Shown here: positions 15,214-25,300 of the stretch, piece after piece
Layout of the letters: every line of letters starts with the position of its first letter
How positions within the stretch are numbered: position 1 is the first letter of the stretch
NCBI GenBank assembly: GCA_964501335.1
Contig: CAZCTC010000040.1
Coordinates: forward strand, 1-64,000
DNA length: 64,000 bases
Source of the DNA: CAZCTC01 sp964501335
GTDB taxonomy: Bacteria; Chloroflexota; Anaerolineae; B4-G1; SLSP01
Direction: 5' to 3'
Translations under genes and position numbers: made by a program
The notes under the pieces: generated by a model
Databases searched by the model: none
What the model saw: only the letters and a program-made list of their open reading frames with translations
Told to the model about the DNA's origin: nothing

Positions 15214-18200
15214 TCAGGGAGCCTGACGCAATATCAGCGGTAGATAGGTGGTGTAGCGGGGCGGGTAGAGTCTGAAGGGAGAGGTGAATTGCCCTATCTC
15301 GCCGTCGGGATCGCGAAGGGTGGCGGTATGGGTGTAGATGGGATAGCCGTAAGCCGCTGCCTGACTGGCGACGCCAAAGGTCAGCGTAAGCATCTGATTT
15401 TCTGGGATGTTGCCGGTCCAGGTGATGGTGCCGGAGGCCGTGCTGCAGTTTCCTATGTTGCAGGCCGGCGGGACGGTGTTGGTGAGGACCGGGTTGAGCG
15501 GCAGGGTAAGGGTGAGATTGGCGGCGGTGTAGGTGCCCTGATTGTGCAGCACGAGCGTGTAGGTTTGGGTGGTATTGAAATGAATGTAATTGTAGTTTGG
15601 GGTAAAGGTTGAGTTGTTGAAATCCAGGTGGTGGACGAGGACGTGGGCTGAACGGCGATAGATGCGGGTATTGCCGTCGGTAAAGACGACGGTGTTGGTG
15701 ATGTGAGTGTTTTTGCCCAGATTCTCGTCGATGGTTACCTTGTAGTTCAGGGTGGCGGGCATGTAGAAACGGGTGTTGCCCGGAACGAAGAGCACGCTTT
15801 GCCCGGATTTGACGGGGGCCGCGCAATCGAAGACGGCGGCAGGCCCGCCGGCCCCGCTGATCTGGATGGCGCCGGTGGGGGTTCCATGGACATTGCGATA
15901 GTGGAACCGGACGGTGCCGTCGGCATAGAGTTGTACCTGGACGCTGAAATAATTATTGTTGTCGTACCAGTCTTTGATCTGTTCGAACTCGACGACGAAG
16001 AAGTCGGGGTAGCGTTGATAGCGCGTTGTGCCGACGACATTGCGCGAACCTCCCAGCGGGGTGATGGCATTGTATTCCTGAGGACAGCCGGCCCAGAGAT
16101 CCATATCGTAGGTGTTGGTGGTGTTGAAACGCAGACGACCGTGGCTATCCAGATAGACCTGGTGGTAGCTGGCGCCACCGGGCAGCGGAAATTCGAAGCC
16201 CAGGTCGATGGGGCCGTGGAAGGAATCCCAGTAGTACTTTACCGTGACGGGCTGGTCCAGCTCAAGCCATTTTCCGTCGGCGTAGGGGGCCAGTTCACGG
16301 TTGCCGCGAGTGAAGGGGAAGTCGGCATATTGATAGCTGCTACGGGTGTTGGTGATCTCGACGGGCGTGGCGCCGTTCCAGAAGAGCGTTTTGGCGGAGG
16401 CATCGTAGCTTCCACTGCCGGTTGTATAACTCAGGCTGCCGGGCACGTAGTGGGTATGAGTGGGGATGAGGTTGGAGAGGGTGACGGCTTCCTGGCGAGA
16501 GAAAATCGGCTTCAACTGGAGGGTATAGGTCAGGAGATCGCCGCTGTGGGCCGTGGTTCGGTTGACGGTCAAGGGAGAAGGGGCCAGATTGTTGTCGGTG
16601 GGCAGTTTTCTGACCGGGATAGGGAATCGCAGGCTCATTCCATTGCCGCTGTCGAAGGTCGGGTTGAGGTAAAGCGATTCGGCCTGAGACAAAGGGGCGG
16701 TATCCAGCCGCAGGATGGCGGTGAAGGTGACCGGTTGCTCCCCGGCAGGCAGTTCGCCATGCCATTCAATGGATCGGGTTTCGGTTACGTAGGTGGGAGC
16801 CGGGGTGATCGTGGCCGGGCCGAAGTCGACAAGGGTGGCGGTCGTGGGGATATAGGTGCTGATCGTGGCGTTCGTCAAGGCGGTCATTCCGCTGTGGACT
16901 TCGAAGGTGTAGGTTACGAGTTCGCCGGCATAGGCCAGGGCGGGGGCGACAGACAACCGGGAGAGGCAGAAAGAATCATTCAATGTGAGCGATTCGTTGG
17001 CCGGGGTGATGAGGTAGCCGTTACCGCCGAAAGTGAAGATCTGCCCTTCGCTGAAGGCGGCCTGGGTTCCCAGCCGGTCGATTTCGTTGAGCGAAGTGAA
17101 GGGCGTCCAGCGGTCCGCAGTGGGATCGTAGCGTTCTACGAGGGAGAGCGGGCTTTTTTGGGTGCCGCCGCCGATGGCGTAGAGGGCACCGTCGGAGCCG
17201 GTTACCAGACTGAAGGAGTGGCGCCCGGCAAGCATGGGGGCGCCGGTAGACCAGCTGTCGGTCTGGGGATTGTAGATATCGAGCCGGTTCAGTCCAGGCC
17301 AACCGCCGGCCAGGTAGATCTTGCCGTTCAGGGTGGTCGCCGCTGCCAGATAGCGGGGGCCGTCGGGGATGGTCGTGCGGGAGATCCAGCTGTTTGCTGA
17401 CGGGGTGTATTGATAGACGGCTGAGCTCGCCGTCATTTGATCATATCCGCCGAAAGCATAGAGTTTGTCGTCGGCTATGGCCAGGGCGATACCGGCCCGC
17501 TTTTCGGGATAATTGGTGACGGTGGTCCAGCTGTTGGCGCTCAGGGAATAGGCATACGTGGTGTTTTTGTAAGCGGTGGCGTATTCGGGGTCGTATTGCC
17601 CGGATCCTCCTACCACGTAAATATTCCCTTGTAACAGGGCTGCATTGACATCTCCCCGGGCTTCGGGGAGGGGAGCCATGTCTGTCCAGCTGTCCTGACA
17701 GACGTTGTACCGGGCCGTGGTCGTCACTTCAGAGGCGAGATGTTCCCCGCCGACGGCAAAAATGTAGGGGGTGCCGGGAACGGCAACCGTGCCGAAGTTG
17801 TAGCGTGGGTTGGACATCGATTGGTGGTAGGCCCAGGTGGGCATGACGCGGCTTTCCGCCTGGATCGCGGTATGAACGACATCGCTGGCAGCTGAAGTTG
17901 CTGTGAGGGTGAAGGGTTGGGTCATCAGGCGCGTGGCGGTGATGGGGATGGCGACTTCAATTTCCAGCTGTTGCCGGCCGCAGGGGGCGATTTCGGGGGT
18001 GCGAGTGATGGTCTGTCCATCGAGGAAAAGTTGAGTCGGCCAGGCTGTATTTGAAAGTGCCATATCGTAGCGATCTGCCGTTCGGCCCTGATTGAAGAGG
18101 GTCAAGCGGTAGTTGAGCTTTTCTCCCGGCAGGGCGCTTTGTGTGGTGCGGTCGAGCATCAGTTGCAGGTCGTTAGAGGCGGGGGATTGGAGCAACCATT

Positions 18201-21060
18201 GGATGCTGCGTTCCAGAAGTTGTGTATGAGCGCCGGCATCCTGTCCGGGACGCGGGGCCAGGGTTTCAAATCCGACGGCAAAATAGAGCGCGCGATAGGG
18301 TTGATTGCAGGGAGCGACGGCCAGCAGCGGGACGCTGGTTCCGATCCGTTCGCTTTCGCTGCGACCGTTGGCATATCGCATGACGGGATAGGCGTTATTA
18401 TCGTACGGCTGGATGGAATCGGGGGAAAAGCCGTAGTAGTAGTTCTGGGCATCGTCGCCGGTGGAATCTTCCAGGGTGAAATTCAGGCCTGCCAGGAAAT
18501 CCTGGCCCTGCACGCCGGCCCCGATATCGGCTGCTTTATCGTTGCCAAATTCGCTATGGAGGTAGTTGTGGAAGAATTCGTCGTTGCCGTTGGTGTAAGG
18601 GTAACGTCGGGAGGAGGAGAAGATGTTTTTTCCGGAGAGAAGGAGCCGGCCGCCGCCGTCCAGGTAGGCCTGGAGTTCATCGGTTGCTTTGATGGTAGCG
18701 GGATCGCCGAGGGTGTGGGCCCAGATGACGATATCATAGGCGGCGAGCGTTTGGGTGGAAGGAATCCCATGGCCGATTTCGCCGTTGGGCCAGAGGGTGG
18801 TATCGGTAAAGTTTACAGATTGAATCGGCCAGTAGTCGTAGGGGTAGCCCAGGGTTTCCAGCGGGGTTTTGAAGAAGAGGTGGACTGGACGTCCGTAGAA
18901 TGAGCCCTGGTGAGTGTCGGCTTCGACGAAGAGGATTTTAGGGGCGGTGGTGAGTTCAAAATTTTGCTGATTCTCTCCGGCAGCGATGGTGACAGTCTGG
19001 CGTAACCAGCGGTAGTAGGGAGCTTTAACGGTTAAGTGGTGCAAGCCGGTCGGCAGGGTCAGGGTGTAATGGCCGTTGCTTCCCGTCGTTGTGCTGATGT
19101 AAGGATGATCGGTCAGGGAGACCACGGTGTTGCTGATGGGCTGACCGGTGGATTGAATCTGACCCGTGAGGGTGTAGGCCGGCAGGACGACCAGCTGGAA
19201 GTTGCGGGTGGTGACGGTGTTGGAAAGGATGGTGATGTCGGTGAGGCTTGTGGTATAGCCGAAGGCCTGGACGGTGATATGGTAGGTATCGGCGGGGAGG
19301 TCGAGCGAATAGTTCCCGGCGGCGTCTACGGTGGTGGTGAGGGTGTCGTTGTGGGACGCGGAGGCGGCGGTGACGACGGCGCGGGGCAGGGGGTTGCCGG
19401 AGCCGGCGTCCTGGACCGAGCCGTGAAAATTGCCAGCGCTGAGTATCCAACGAACGGCGCGATAGGCATCGATACGCCCGTAACCGGAGTCGTTATCGGG
19501 TCCGGCCGAACCCAGATCGACGGCGGTCAGTTCCATGATGCGTTCGAGTTCATCTACGTTGTAGTCTCTGTGGCCGTCCTGAAGGTCGGCGGAGATCATC
19601 AACGCCAACAGACCGGAGACGGAGGATGCGGCGACTGCGGTGCCGGAGCTGTTGTAATATTCCATGTGGTAGGCCGCGGAATAGATGTCCACGCCGGGGG
19701 CGGTGAGCTCAGGTTTTTGATCCTGGGGATCGATGCCCGGGCCGCGGTTGCTGAAGGGAGCCACGCGATCCAGATCGTCGGTGGCCCCGACCACGATCGC
19801 TTCCGGCAGGGAACCGGGGGAGCCGATGTTGCCGGAATGGCGAACGGCATAGTCTCCGGACGCGAAGACGGGGGCGATGCCGGCGGCGCGCAGGGCCTGG
19901 AGGGCCGGCCGGAAAGTTTCATTGTAGGGGTTGGAGGAGCTCCAGGAGTTGTTGATTACATCGGGGGCTTTGGAGCAGTCGCGGGTGGAGAGCTTGCCGC
20001 TCAGATCGGTGGGGCAAAGGAGCCATTCGAAGGATTTGTTGATAATGATATCGTCGGCCATGAGGGTGGCAGGGTTGTCCCGGCAGAGTGCGGGCACCGC
20101 GATCCATTGGGCGGCCGGGGCGACGCCGATGTGGGTGTTGGCGGTGCCGCCGTCTCCGAGAACCGTGCCGAGGGGCTGAAATCCATAGGAATTGCAACTG
20201 CGCGGGGCGTTGCTGGTGCTGGCTCCCAGATTTCCTTCGGTATGCAGGAGGCGGTCGGGTTCAAACCAGTTGTAGTTGTGATTGACCGTGTTGTTCTGGT
20301 TGCCCCGGTATTGGGAGGTGATGGCTGAATGGGTCCAGATGACGCCGAGATTGAGATCGGCGACGACCGCGCCGGTTCCGCGGATGCCTAATTCGTTCCA
20401 GACCCGGTCGGCGTCAATGAGATCGATATTCCAGTTGTCGGGGGTGAGGTTTTTATCGGCAGCGCCGGGCGCAGCGGAAATAAGAGGATAGTTGGCGACG
20501 ATCCGGTTCACATCTTGACGTTGGGCCAGTTCGATGATGGTGTTGAGGTCGCCTTCCACGGCCATTCCGTTGAAGATATAAAACGATTGGTAGTCAGTTA
20601 CTTCGCCGACGCTTTTACGGCGTTCGAGCAGCCGGCGGATGGGAGCCTGGGTGGATTGGGCCGTGGCAAGCAGTGCGTTGACGACGGCGGTGCGTTGGGC
20701 TGCCAGGGTAGGGTAGTGTTGGGTGCGGGTTTTTTCCAGGTTGGCCTGGGCGGCGAGGTAGACCAGGAAGCGGGTCTGGGTCAAGGCCTGGCGATCTTTG
20801 ACTGCGACGGCCGTTTGTTCGGCTGTTCCGCCCAGGTGAGCCGGGATTATTTCACCGGAGAGTTCTTGCAGGAGGCGCGGGTCCACTTTGGCCTGGATCT
20901 CCGGGGCCAGGTTATGAAATGCGGCGAAGGGATCGCCGGCGGTGGAGGTTTTGGGGGGCGGGGGTTGAGCGGCGGCGCGTAGTTCCTGGAAATCCAGGAA
21001 TCCTTGAGAGAGAAAGAGCGAGAGGATAAATAAAAGGGATAAAAAGCGAGACCGGTTCAT
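15214..21060 (-). CDS. Giant secreted protein with inactive subtilisin-fold domain
   Basis: A 1,948-residue exported protein. A signal peptide (residues 1-32) leads to an S8-like domain (about 210-500) that aligns with bacillopeptidase-type enzymes, but the catalytic positions read Asn237 (in A-D-L-N-L-G-V), Tyr292 (Y-G-F-Q-P-L-G-T in place of H-G-T-H), Ala475 (S-G-T-A-V-A-A) and Asp403 at the oxyanion Asn position. It should therefore be a pseudoprotease. Two carboxypeptidase-regulatory-like beta domains (about 535-700), a GATase-like segment (about 710-950), kelch repeats (about 1070-1400) and CARDB/DUF11-like domains follow. It ends Y-L-P-L-I-L-R-Q-A-P. The likely role is extracellular binding or adhesion. 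Confidence 0.85.
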   Translation of the reverse strand: MNRSRFLSLLFILSLFLSQGFLDFQELRAAAQPPPPKTSTAGDPFAAFHNLAPEIQAKVDPRLLQELSGEIIPAHLGGTAEQTAVAVKDRQALTQTRFLVYLAAQANLEKTRTQHYPTLAAQRTAVVNALLATAQSTQAPIRRLLERRKSVGEVTDYQSFYIFNGMAVEGDLNTIIELAQRQDVNRIVANYPLISAAPGAADKNLTPDNWNIDLIDADRVWNELGIRGTGAVVADLNLGVIWTHSAITSQYRGNQNNTVNHNYNWFEPDRLLHTEGNLGASTSNAPRSCNSYGFQPLGTVLGDGGTANTHIGVAPAAQWIAVPALCRDNPATLMADDIIINKSFEWLLCPTDLSGKLSTRDCSKAPDVINNSWSSSNPYNETFRPALQALRAAGIAPVFASGDYAVRHSGNIGSPGSLPEAIVVGATDDLDRVAPFSNRGPGIDPQDQKPELTAPGVDIYSAAYHMEYYNSSGTAVAASSVSGLLALMISADLQDGHRDYNVDELERIMELTAVDLGSAGPDNDSGYGRIDAYRAVRWILSAGNFHGSVQDAGSGNPLPRAVVTAASASHNDTLTTTVDAAGNYSLDLPADTYHITVQAFGYTTSLTDITILSNTVTTRNFQLVVLPAYTLTGQIQSTGQPISNTVVSLTDHPYISTTTGSNGHYTLTLPTGLHHLTVKAPYYRWLRQTVTIAAGENQQNFELTTAPKILFVEADTHQGSFYGRPVHLFFKTPLETLGYPYDYWPIQSVNFTDTTLWPNGEIGHGIPSTQTLAAYDIVIWAHTLGDPATIKATDELQAYLDGGGRLLLSGKNIFSSSRRYPYTNGNDEFFHNYLHSEFGNDKAADIGAGVQGQDFLAGLNFTLEDSTGDDAQNYYYGFSPDSIQPYDNNAYPVMRYANGRSESERIGTSVPLLAVAPCNQPYRALYFAVGFETLAPRPGQDAGAHTQLLERSIQWLLQSPASNDLQLMLDRTTQSALPGEKLNYRLTLFNQGRTADRYDMALSNTAWPTQLFLDGQTITRTPEIAPCGRQQLEIEVAIPITATRLMTQPFTLTATSAASDVVHTAIQAESRVMPTWAYHQSMSNPRYNFGTVAVPGTPYIFAVGGEHLASEVTTTARYNVCQDSWTDMAPLPEARGDVNAALLQGNIYVVGGSGQYDPEYATAYKNTTYAYSLSANSWTTVTNYPEKRAGIALAIADDKLYAFGGYDQMTASSAVYQYTPSANSWISRTTIPDGPRYLAAATTLNGKIYLAGGWPGLNRLDIYNPQTDSWSTGAPMLAGRHSFSLVTGSDGALYAIGGGTQKSPLSLVERYDPTADRWTPFTSLNEIDRLGTQAAFSEGQIFTFGGNGYLITPANESLTLNDSFCLSRLSVAPALAYAGELVTYTFEVHSGMTALTNATISTYIPTTATLVDFGPATITPAPTYVTETRSIEWHGELPAGEQPVTFTAILRLDTAPLSQAESLYLNPTFDSGNGMSLRFPIPVRKLPTDNNLAPSPLTVNRTTAHSGDLLTYTLQLKPIFSRQEAVTLSNLIPTHTHYVPGSLSYTTGSGSYDASAKTLFWNGATPVEITNTRSSYQYADFPFTRGNRELAPYADGKWLELDQPVTVKYYWDSFHGPIDLGFEFPLPGGASYHQVYLDSHGRLRFNTTNTYDMDLWAGCPQEYNAITPLGGSRNVVGTTRYQRYPDFFVVEFEQIKDWYDNNNYFSVQVQLYADGTVRFHYRNVHGTPTGAIQISGAGGPAAVFDCAAPVKSGQSVLFVPGNTRFYMPATLNYKVTIDENLGKNTHITNTVVFTDGNTRIYRRSAHVLVHHLDFNNSTFTPNYNYIHFNTTQTYTLVLHNQGTYTAANLTLTLPLNPVLTNTVPPACNIGNCSTASGTITWTGNIPENQMLTLTFGVASQAAAYGYPIYTHTATLRDPDGEIGQFTSPFRLYPPRYTTYLPLILRQAP

Positions 21061-21115
21061 CGTGAAATCCTTTCTACTGATATGATTTTCCAGACCGAAC
21101 TATAGGTATTTTTCT

Positions 21116-21129
21116 TGGGAGCGCTCCCA
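21116..21129 (-). promoter_or_regulatory. Perfect LacI-family operator (CelR type)
   Basis: TGGGAGCGCTCCCA is a perfect 14-bp palindrome 56 bp upstream of the giant secreted-protein start. I recognise the sequence as the operator bound by the LacI-family regulator CelR of Thermobifida fusca. It is nested in a longer imperfect palindrome (GGTATTTTTCT on one side, AGGAAAAATATTACC on the other). It suggests carbohydrate-responsive control. The regulator gene is not in this window. Confidence 0.7.
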
Positions 21130-21301
21130 GGAAAAATATTACCTCAGTATAAAATGGTTTGGGAATCCATTTGCAGGCAAAAAATGCCAGTTTTGTAAGG
21201 GTCACTAGCAAAATAGGAAGTTATTTGGAAGGGAAATATGCTGTTTGCCGGGTATGATAAACTGGGGGAATTTTTGTGTTGAGCAAATTCCCTTATTGAG
21301 G

Positions 21302-21329
21302 TTGCCTGTTTGGCCGGGCGCGTTACAAT
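21302..21329 (+). promoter_or_regulatory. Promoter of the ArsB/NhaD-type transporter
   Basis: TTGCCT (21302-21307) and TACAAT (21324-21329) are 16 bp apart, about 30 bp before the chosen ATG. Confidence 0.55.
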
Positions 21330-21358
21330 GGTCCGGCTATTTTTGCTGGAGGGAAAGC

Positions 21359-22588
21359 ATGGAAGTCTGGTGGCAATGGGGACAATGGCTGTTGATTGGC
21401 GTGACATTGATCGGGGTGGCGGTGGGCCGTTACCCCTGGCTGCGGATGAATCGGGCGACGATTGCCCTGGTGGGGGCGACGGCGTTGATCGTGGTGCGGG
21501 CGCTTTCGTTGCAGGAGGCCTATGCGGCGCTGGATTTGAATACCCTGACGCTGCTTTTTGCCATGATGATTATCAATGTCAATTTGAGTCTGGCCGGCTT
21601 TTTTAAGCTGGTGGGCAGCCGGGTGGTGCGGTTGGCCCGCTCACCCCGGCAGCTGTTGGCGTTGATCGTGCTGGTTTCAGGGGTTTGTTCGGCTCTTTTC
21701 CTGAACGATACGATTGTGCTGATGTTCACGCCGCTGGTGCTGGAAATTGTATTGACGTTGAAGCGCAATCCGATCCCTTATCTGATCGGGCTGGTGGCGG
21801 CGGCCAATATCGGTTCGGCGGCGACGATTACCGGGAATCCGCAGAATATGCTGATCGGGGCTTCGTCGGGCATTCCGTATGTGACCTTCACAGCGACGCT
21901 GGCGCCGGTGGCGCTGTTCGGGTTGGGTGTGACGTGGGTGGTGTTGGTGCTGGTCTATCGGCAGGAGTTCGCTGTGGGGGTTTTTGTGGAGCGGCCGGAA
22001 ATTCAATCGCGTCCCTACTGGCCCTTGTTGCAGAAGGCTTTGCTGGCGACGGCCGGAATGCTGGTGGCTTTTCTGGCCGGGGTGCCGGTGCCGCTGGCGG
22101 CGTTGGCTGCGGCAGCTGTGTTGTTGTTTACGCGCCGGGTCAAGCCGCAGCATGTGTTTCGGGAGGTAGATTTTTCGCTGCTGATCTTTTTCTCCGGACT
22201 GTTTATTGTGACCGGCGCGATCGAATCGACGGGGCTGAGCGGGAGGCTCTTTGCCTTTTTCAAGCCGGTGGCTGCTTCGGGGGTGCCGGCGTTGGCGGGG
22301 GTGTCGGTGGTGTTGAGCAATCTGGTTTCCAATGTACCGGCGGTGTTGTTGTTCCGGCCGTTTATTCCGGATTTCCCGGAGGTGCAGCGGGCCTGGTTGA
22401 CGCTGGCGATGGCGACGACCTTTGCGGGCAATCTGACGCTGCTGGGGTCGGTGGCAAATTTGATTGTGGCGGAAACGGCGAAAGATCGGGGGGTCCATCT
22501 TTCCTTTGGGGAGTATTTGAAGGCGGGCGTGCCGATTACGGTGGTGAGTTTGATTTTTGGGGTGATGTGGTTGAGTTGGATGCATTAA
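21359..22588 (+). CDS. ArsB/NhaD-superfamily ion transporter
   Basis: A 409-residue polytopic membrane protein of the ion-transporter (IT) superfamily, with about 10-12 hydrophobic segments. Both half-repeat signatures are visible: T-G-N-P-Q-N-M-L-I-G in the first half and S-N-L-V-S-N-V-P-A-V in the second. These hairpin motifs bind substrate and sodium in the DASS/ArsB/NhaD families. The substrate could be an organic anion, arsenite or Na+/H+; it cannot be decided here, and no arsenic genes are nearby. The ATG at 21359 is chosen because GGAGGG precedes it and the protein then begins with a membrane helix. An in-frame start at 21245 would precede the promoter. Confidence 0.82.
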   Translation: MEVWWQWGQWLLIGVTLIGVAVGRYPWLRMNRATIALVGATALIVVRALSLQEAYAALDLNTLTLLFAMMIINVNLSLAGFFKLVGSRVVRLARSPRQLLALIVLVSGVCSALFLNDTIVLMFTPLVLEIVLTLKRNPIPYLIGLVAAANIGSAATITGNPQNMLIGASSGIPYVTFTATLAPVALFGLGVTWVVLVLVYRQEFAVGVFVERPEIQSRPYWPLLQKALLATAGMLVAFLAGVPVPLAALAAAAVLLFTRRVKPQHVFREVDFSLLIFFSGLFIVTGAIESTGLSGRLFAFFKPVAASGVPALAGVSVVLSNLVSNVPAVLLFRPFIPDFPEVQRAWLTLAMATTFAGNLTLLGSVANLIVAETAKDRGVHLSFGEYLKAGVPITVVSLIFGVMWLSWMH

Positions 22589-22603
22589 TATAATTTTTGC
22601 TCT

Positions 22604-22631
22604 TTGACTATTTCGCAACGTTCGATATAAT
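22604..22631 (+). promoter_or_regulatory. Strong promoter of the NRPS locus
   Basis: TTGACT (22604-22609) and TATAAT (22626-22631) are 16 bp apart. Transcription would leave a leader of about 145 nt before the NRPS start, in which no riboswitch-like structure was recognised. Confidence 0.7.
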
Positions 22632-22783
22632 ATTTCGTTTGTCCTGCGAACTATTAGCGCTATCTATAATTTTTGAAAGCAGTGATGTTTCCGTTTTTTG
22701 CTTTTTTGTTTAATTCCGGGAGGATATTTTGTAGTAATTTTTTCTGATTGATTTGCTCAGTCCGTAGCAAGGAAAGGAGCTTT

Positions 22784-25300
22784 ATGAGCACAGAGGAGCG
22801 ATTGGCTTACCCCTTTGGTTTTTCTGATTCAGGGGATGGAATCAGAAAGCAAGAACCCCAGGCTGAACATCGTTGCACCTCCCAAACGGAGGGCGATGTG
22901 CCTTTGTTGGAACTGCCTCTTTCCCGGCCCCGATCGGCGGCTTTGACGGCTACGGGAGCCCGGTTGTTGCTTCCCTTGATGCCGGTGGCGGCTGGAATTT
23001 TGGAACATGTGGAGCTGAAATCTCTCTTTCTGGCGGCCTGGATGGCTTTGCTTTATCGTTATGCCGGTCAGGATGAGGTTGTTGTGGGGATTGCCGTTCC
23101 GGGAACGTTTATGCCTTCACGGGTCTGTCTTCCGCTTTCCGGCGGTCTGTCGTTTCGGCGGTTGGTGAGCGAGGTGGCGACCTCGATTGACAGAAATGCG
23201 AAAGGGTTACCGCCCGGGGGGGACCTGCCTGAACTTTCGGCTCCCGGTTTTTCTCAGTTCGGTTTTGATTTTTGTTCGGATCTGCCCCCGTCTGTGGATT
23301 TCCCTCTTTTTGACCTGCACTTGACGATGATTACCGGCAATGAAGAGCTGATCGCCACCTTTGACTATAATGCGGCTCTTTTTGATGAGGCTGTGATTTG
23401 CCGGATGGCCGGCCATTATCAGACGTTGTTGACCGGAGCCCTGGCGGCACCTGAGTCGTCGATTGCTGCTCTACCCTTGTTGACGCCGGCGGAGAGGGAT
23501 CAGCTGTTGGTGGCTTGGAATGAGACCGCGGCTGATTTCCCCCGAGATGGCTCTATCCAGGCTTTGTTTGAAACCCAGGCTGCTCGCACGCCGGAGGCCC
23601 CGGCTTTGATTTTCGAGCAGCGAACCCTGACCTATGCGGAGTTGAACGGGCGGGCCAATCAACTGGCCCATCGCCTGCGGCAGCTGGGCGTGGGGCCCGA
23701 AGTGCTGGTCGGGGTCTGCATGGAACGCTCGGAAATGCTGCTGATTGCGCTGCTGGCCGTGCTCAAAGCGGGCGGCGCCTATGTTCCTCTGGATCCGGCT
23801 TATCCTCCCGAGCGGATTCTCTATACGCTGGAAGATGCGGCGACGCCCCTGGTCCTGACCCAGTCTCACCTGATCCCGCGGCTTGCGCAATCTGCGGCCC
23901 GGTTGCTCTGCCCCTTTGAAGCGCCCGAAGCGGAGAGCATAGCGACGGAATCCATCGAGAATCCGGTGCGCACTGTTTCGGCGCTCAATCTCGCTTATTT
24001 GATCTACACTTCGGGCTCGACCGGTCGTCCTAAAGGGGTGGCGATTGCCCACCGCAGCGCGATGGCCATGCTGGCCTGGGCGGCTGAACTTTTCCCCCGC
24101 CAGGATCTGAATTTCGTCCTGGCTGCGACCTCGATCTGTTTCGACCTTTCGATTTATGAACTCTATCTGCCGCTCAGCGTCGGCGGCGCGGTGGTGCTGG
24201 CCCGCAATGCACTGCATCTGTTGACCCTGCCGGCGCGTGAGTCGGTGACCTTGATCAATACGGTGCCGTCGGCGATTGCCGAGCTGGCCCGGGCCGGCGG
24301 CATTCCGGCGACGGCCCGCACCATCAATCTGGCCGGGGAGCCGCTCAAGCGGGCGCTGGTCCAGCAGGTCTACGCGGCCTCTCACGCGGAACGGATCTAC
24401 AACCTCTACGGCCCTTCGGAAGACACGACCTATTCCACCTGGTTCCTGGCCACGCGCGACGATCCTCTGGAGCCGGCGATCGGCCGGCCGTTGAGCAATA
24501 CACAGGCTTATATCCTGGATGCTCAAATGCAGCCCGTGCCGTTGGGCCTGACCGGCGAGCTTTATCTGGGCGGAGAGGGACTTTCGCGGGGCTATTTGAA
24601 CCGGCCGGCGTTGACGGCGGAGCGCTATGTGCCCGATCCCTTCGGCCGCGTTCCGGGCGGCCGACTTTATCGCACCGGCGATCTGGTCCGCTATCGCCCC
24701 GACGGGCAGATCGAATTTCTGGGCCGCATCGACCATCAGGTGAAGATCCGCGGCTTCCGCATCGAGCTGGGCGAGATCGAATCGCGGCTGCTGGAACATC
24801 CCAATGTGGCGAGCGTGGTCGTGGGGGCCTGGGACAGTCCGACCGGCGAGAAGCGGCTGGTGGCTTATTTCACGGCGCGGGAAGCTCCGGCGCCGGCGGT
24901 GAAAGAGCTGCGCCGGCATCTCCGGGTGACGCTCCCCGAATATATGGTCCCGGCGATCTTTGTCCCCTTGGAGGTCATGCCGTTGACGGCGACGGGCAAG
25001 ATCGACCGCAAGGCTTTGCCGGCGCCGCCGCCGGCACGCCCCGATCTGGAAAATCCCCTGGTACTGCCGCGCAATCCGTTGGAAGAGCTGTTGGCGGAGA
25101 TCTGGCAGGATGTCTTGAAGATCGGGGAAATAGGGATCGAGGACCATTTCTTTGAATTGGGCGGCCAGTCTTTGCTGGCGATGCAGGTGACGGCGCGGTT
25201 GAATGCCGCTTTGGGGCGGGACCTGCCGATGGAAGTGCTTTTCCGCTATCCCACTATCGCCGCTCTGGCTGAACAGCTGATGCAGGAATCGGACAGTGTC
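22784..25300 (+). other. NRPS module 1: C remnant-A-T, Ala-like
   Basis: The first 245 residues match only the C-terminal half of a condensation domain (L-F-L-A-A-W-M-A-L-L-Y-R-Y-A-G-Q to L-P-L-L-T-P) and lack the HHxxxDG lobe, so this is an initiation module with a vestigial C domain. The pocket residues read D-L-Y-N-N-A-L-T-Y-(K), similar to the DLFNNALTYK group I recall for alanine. The T site is G-G-Q-S instead of G-G-H-S. Confidence 0.7.
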
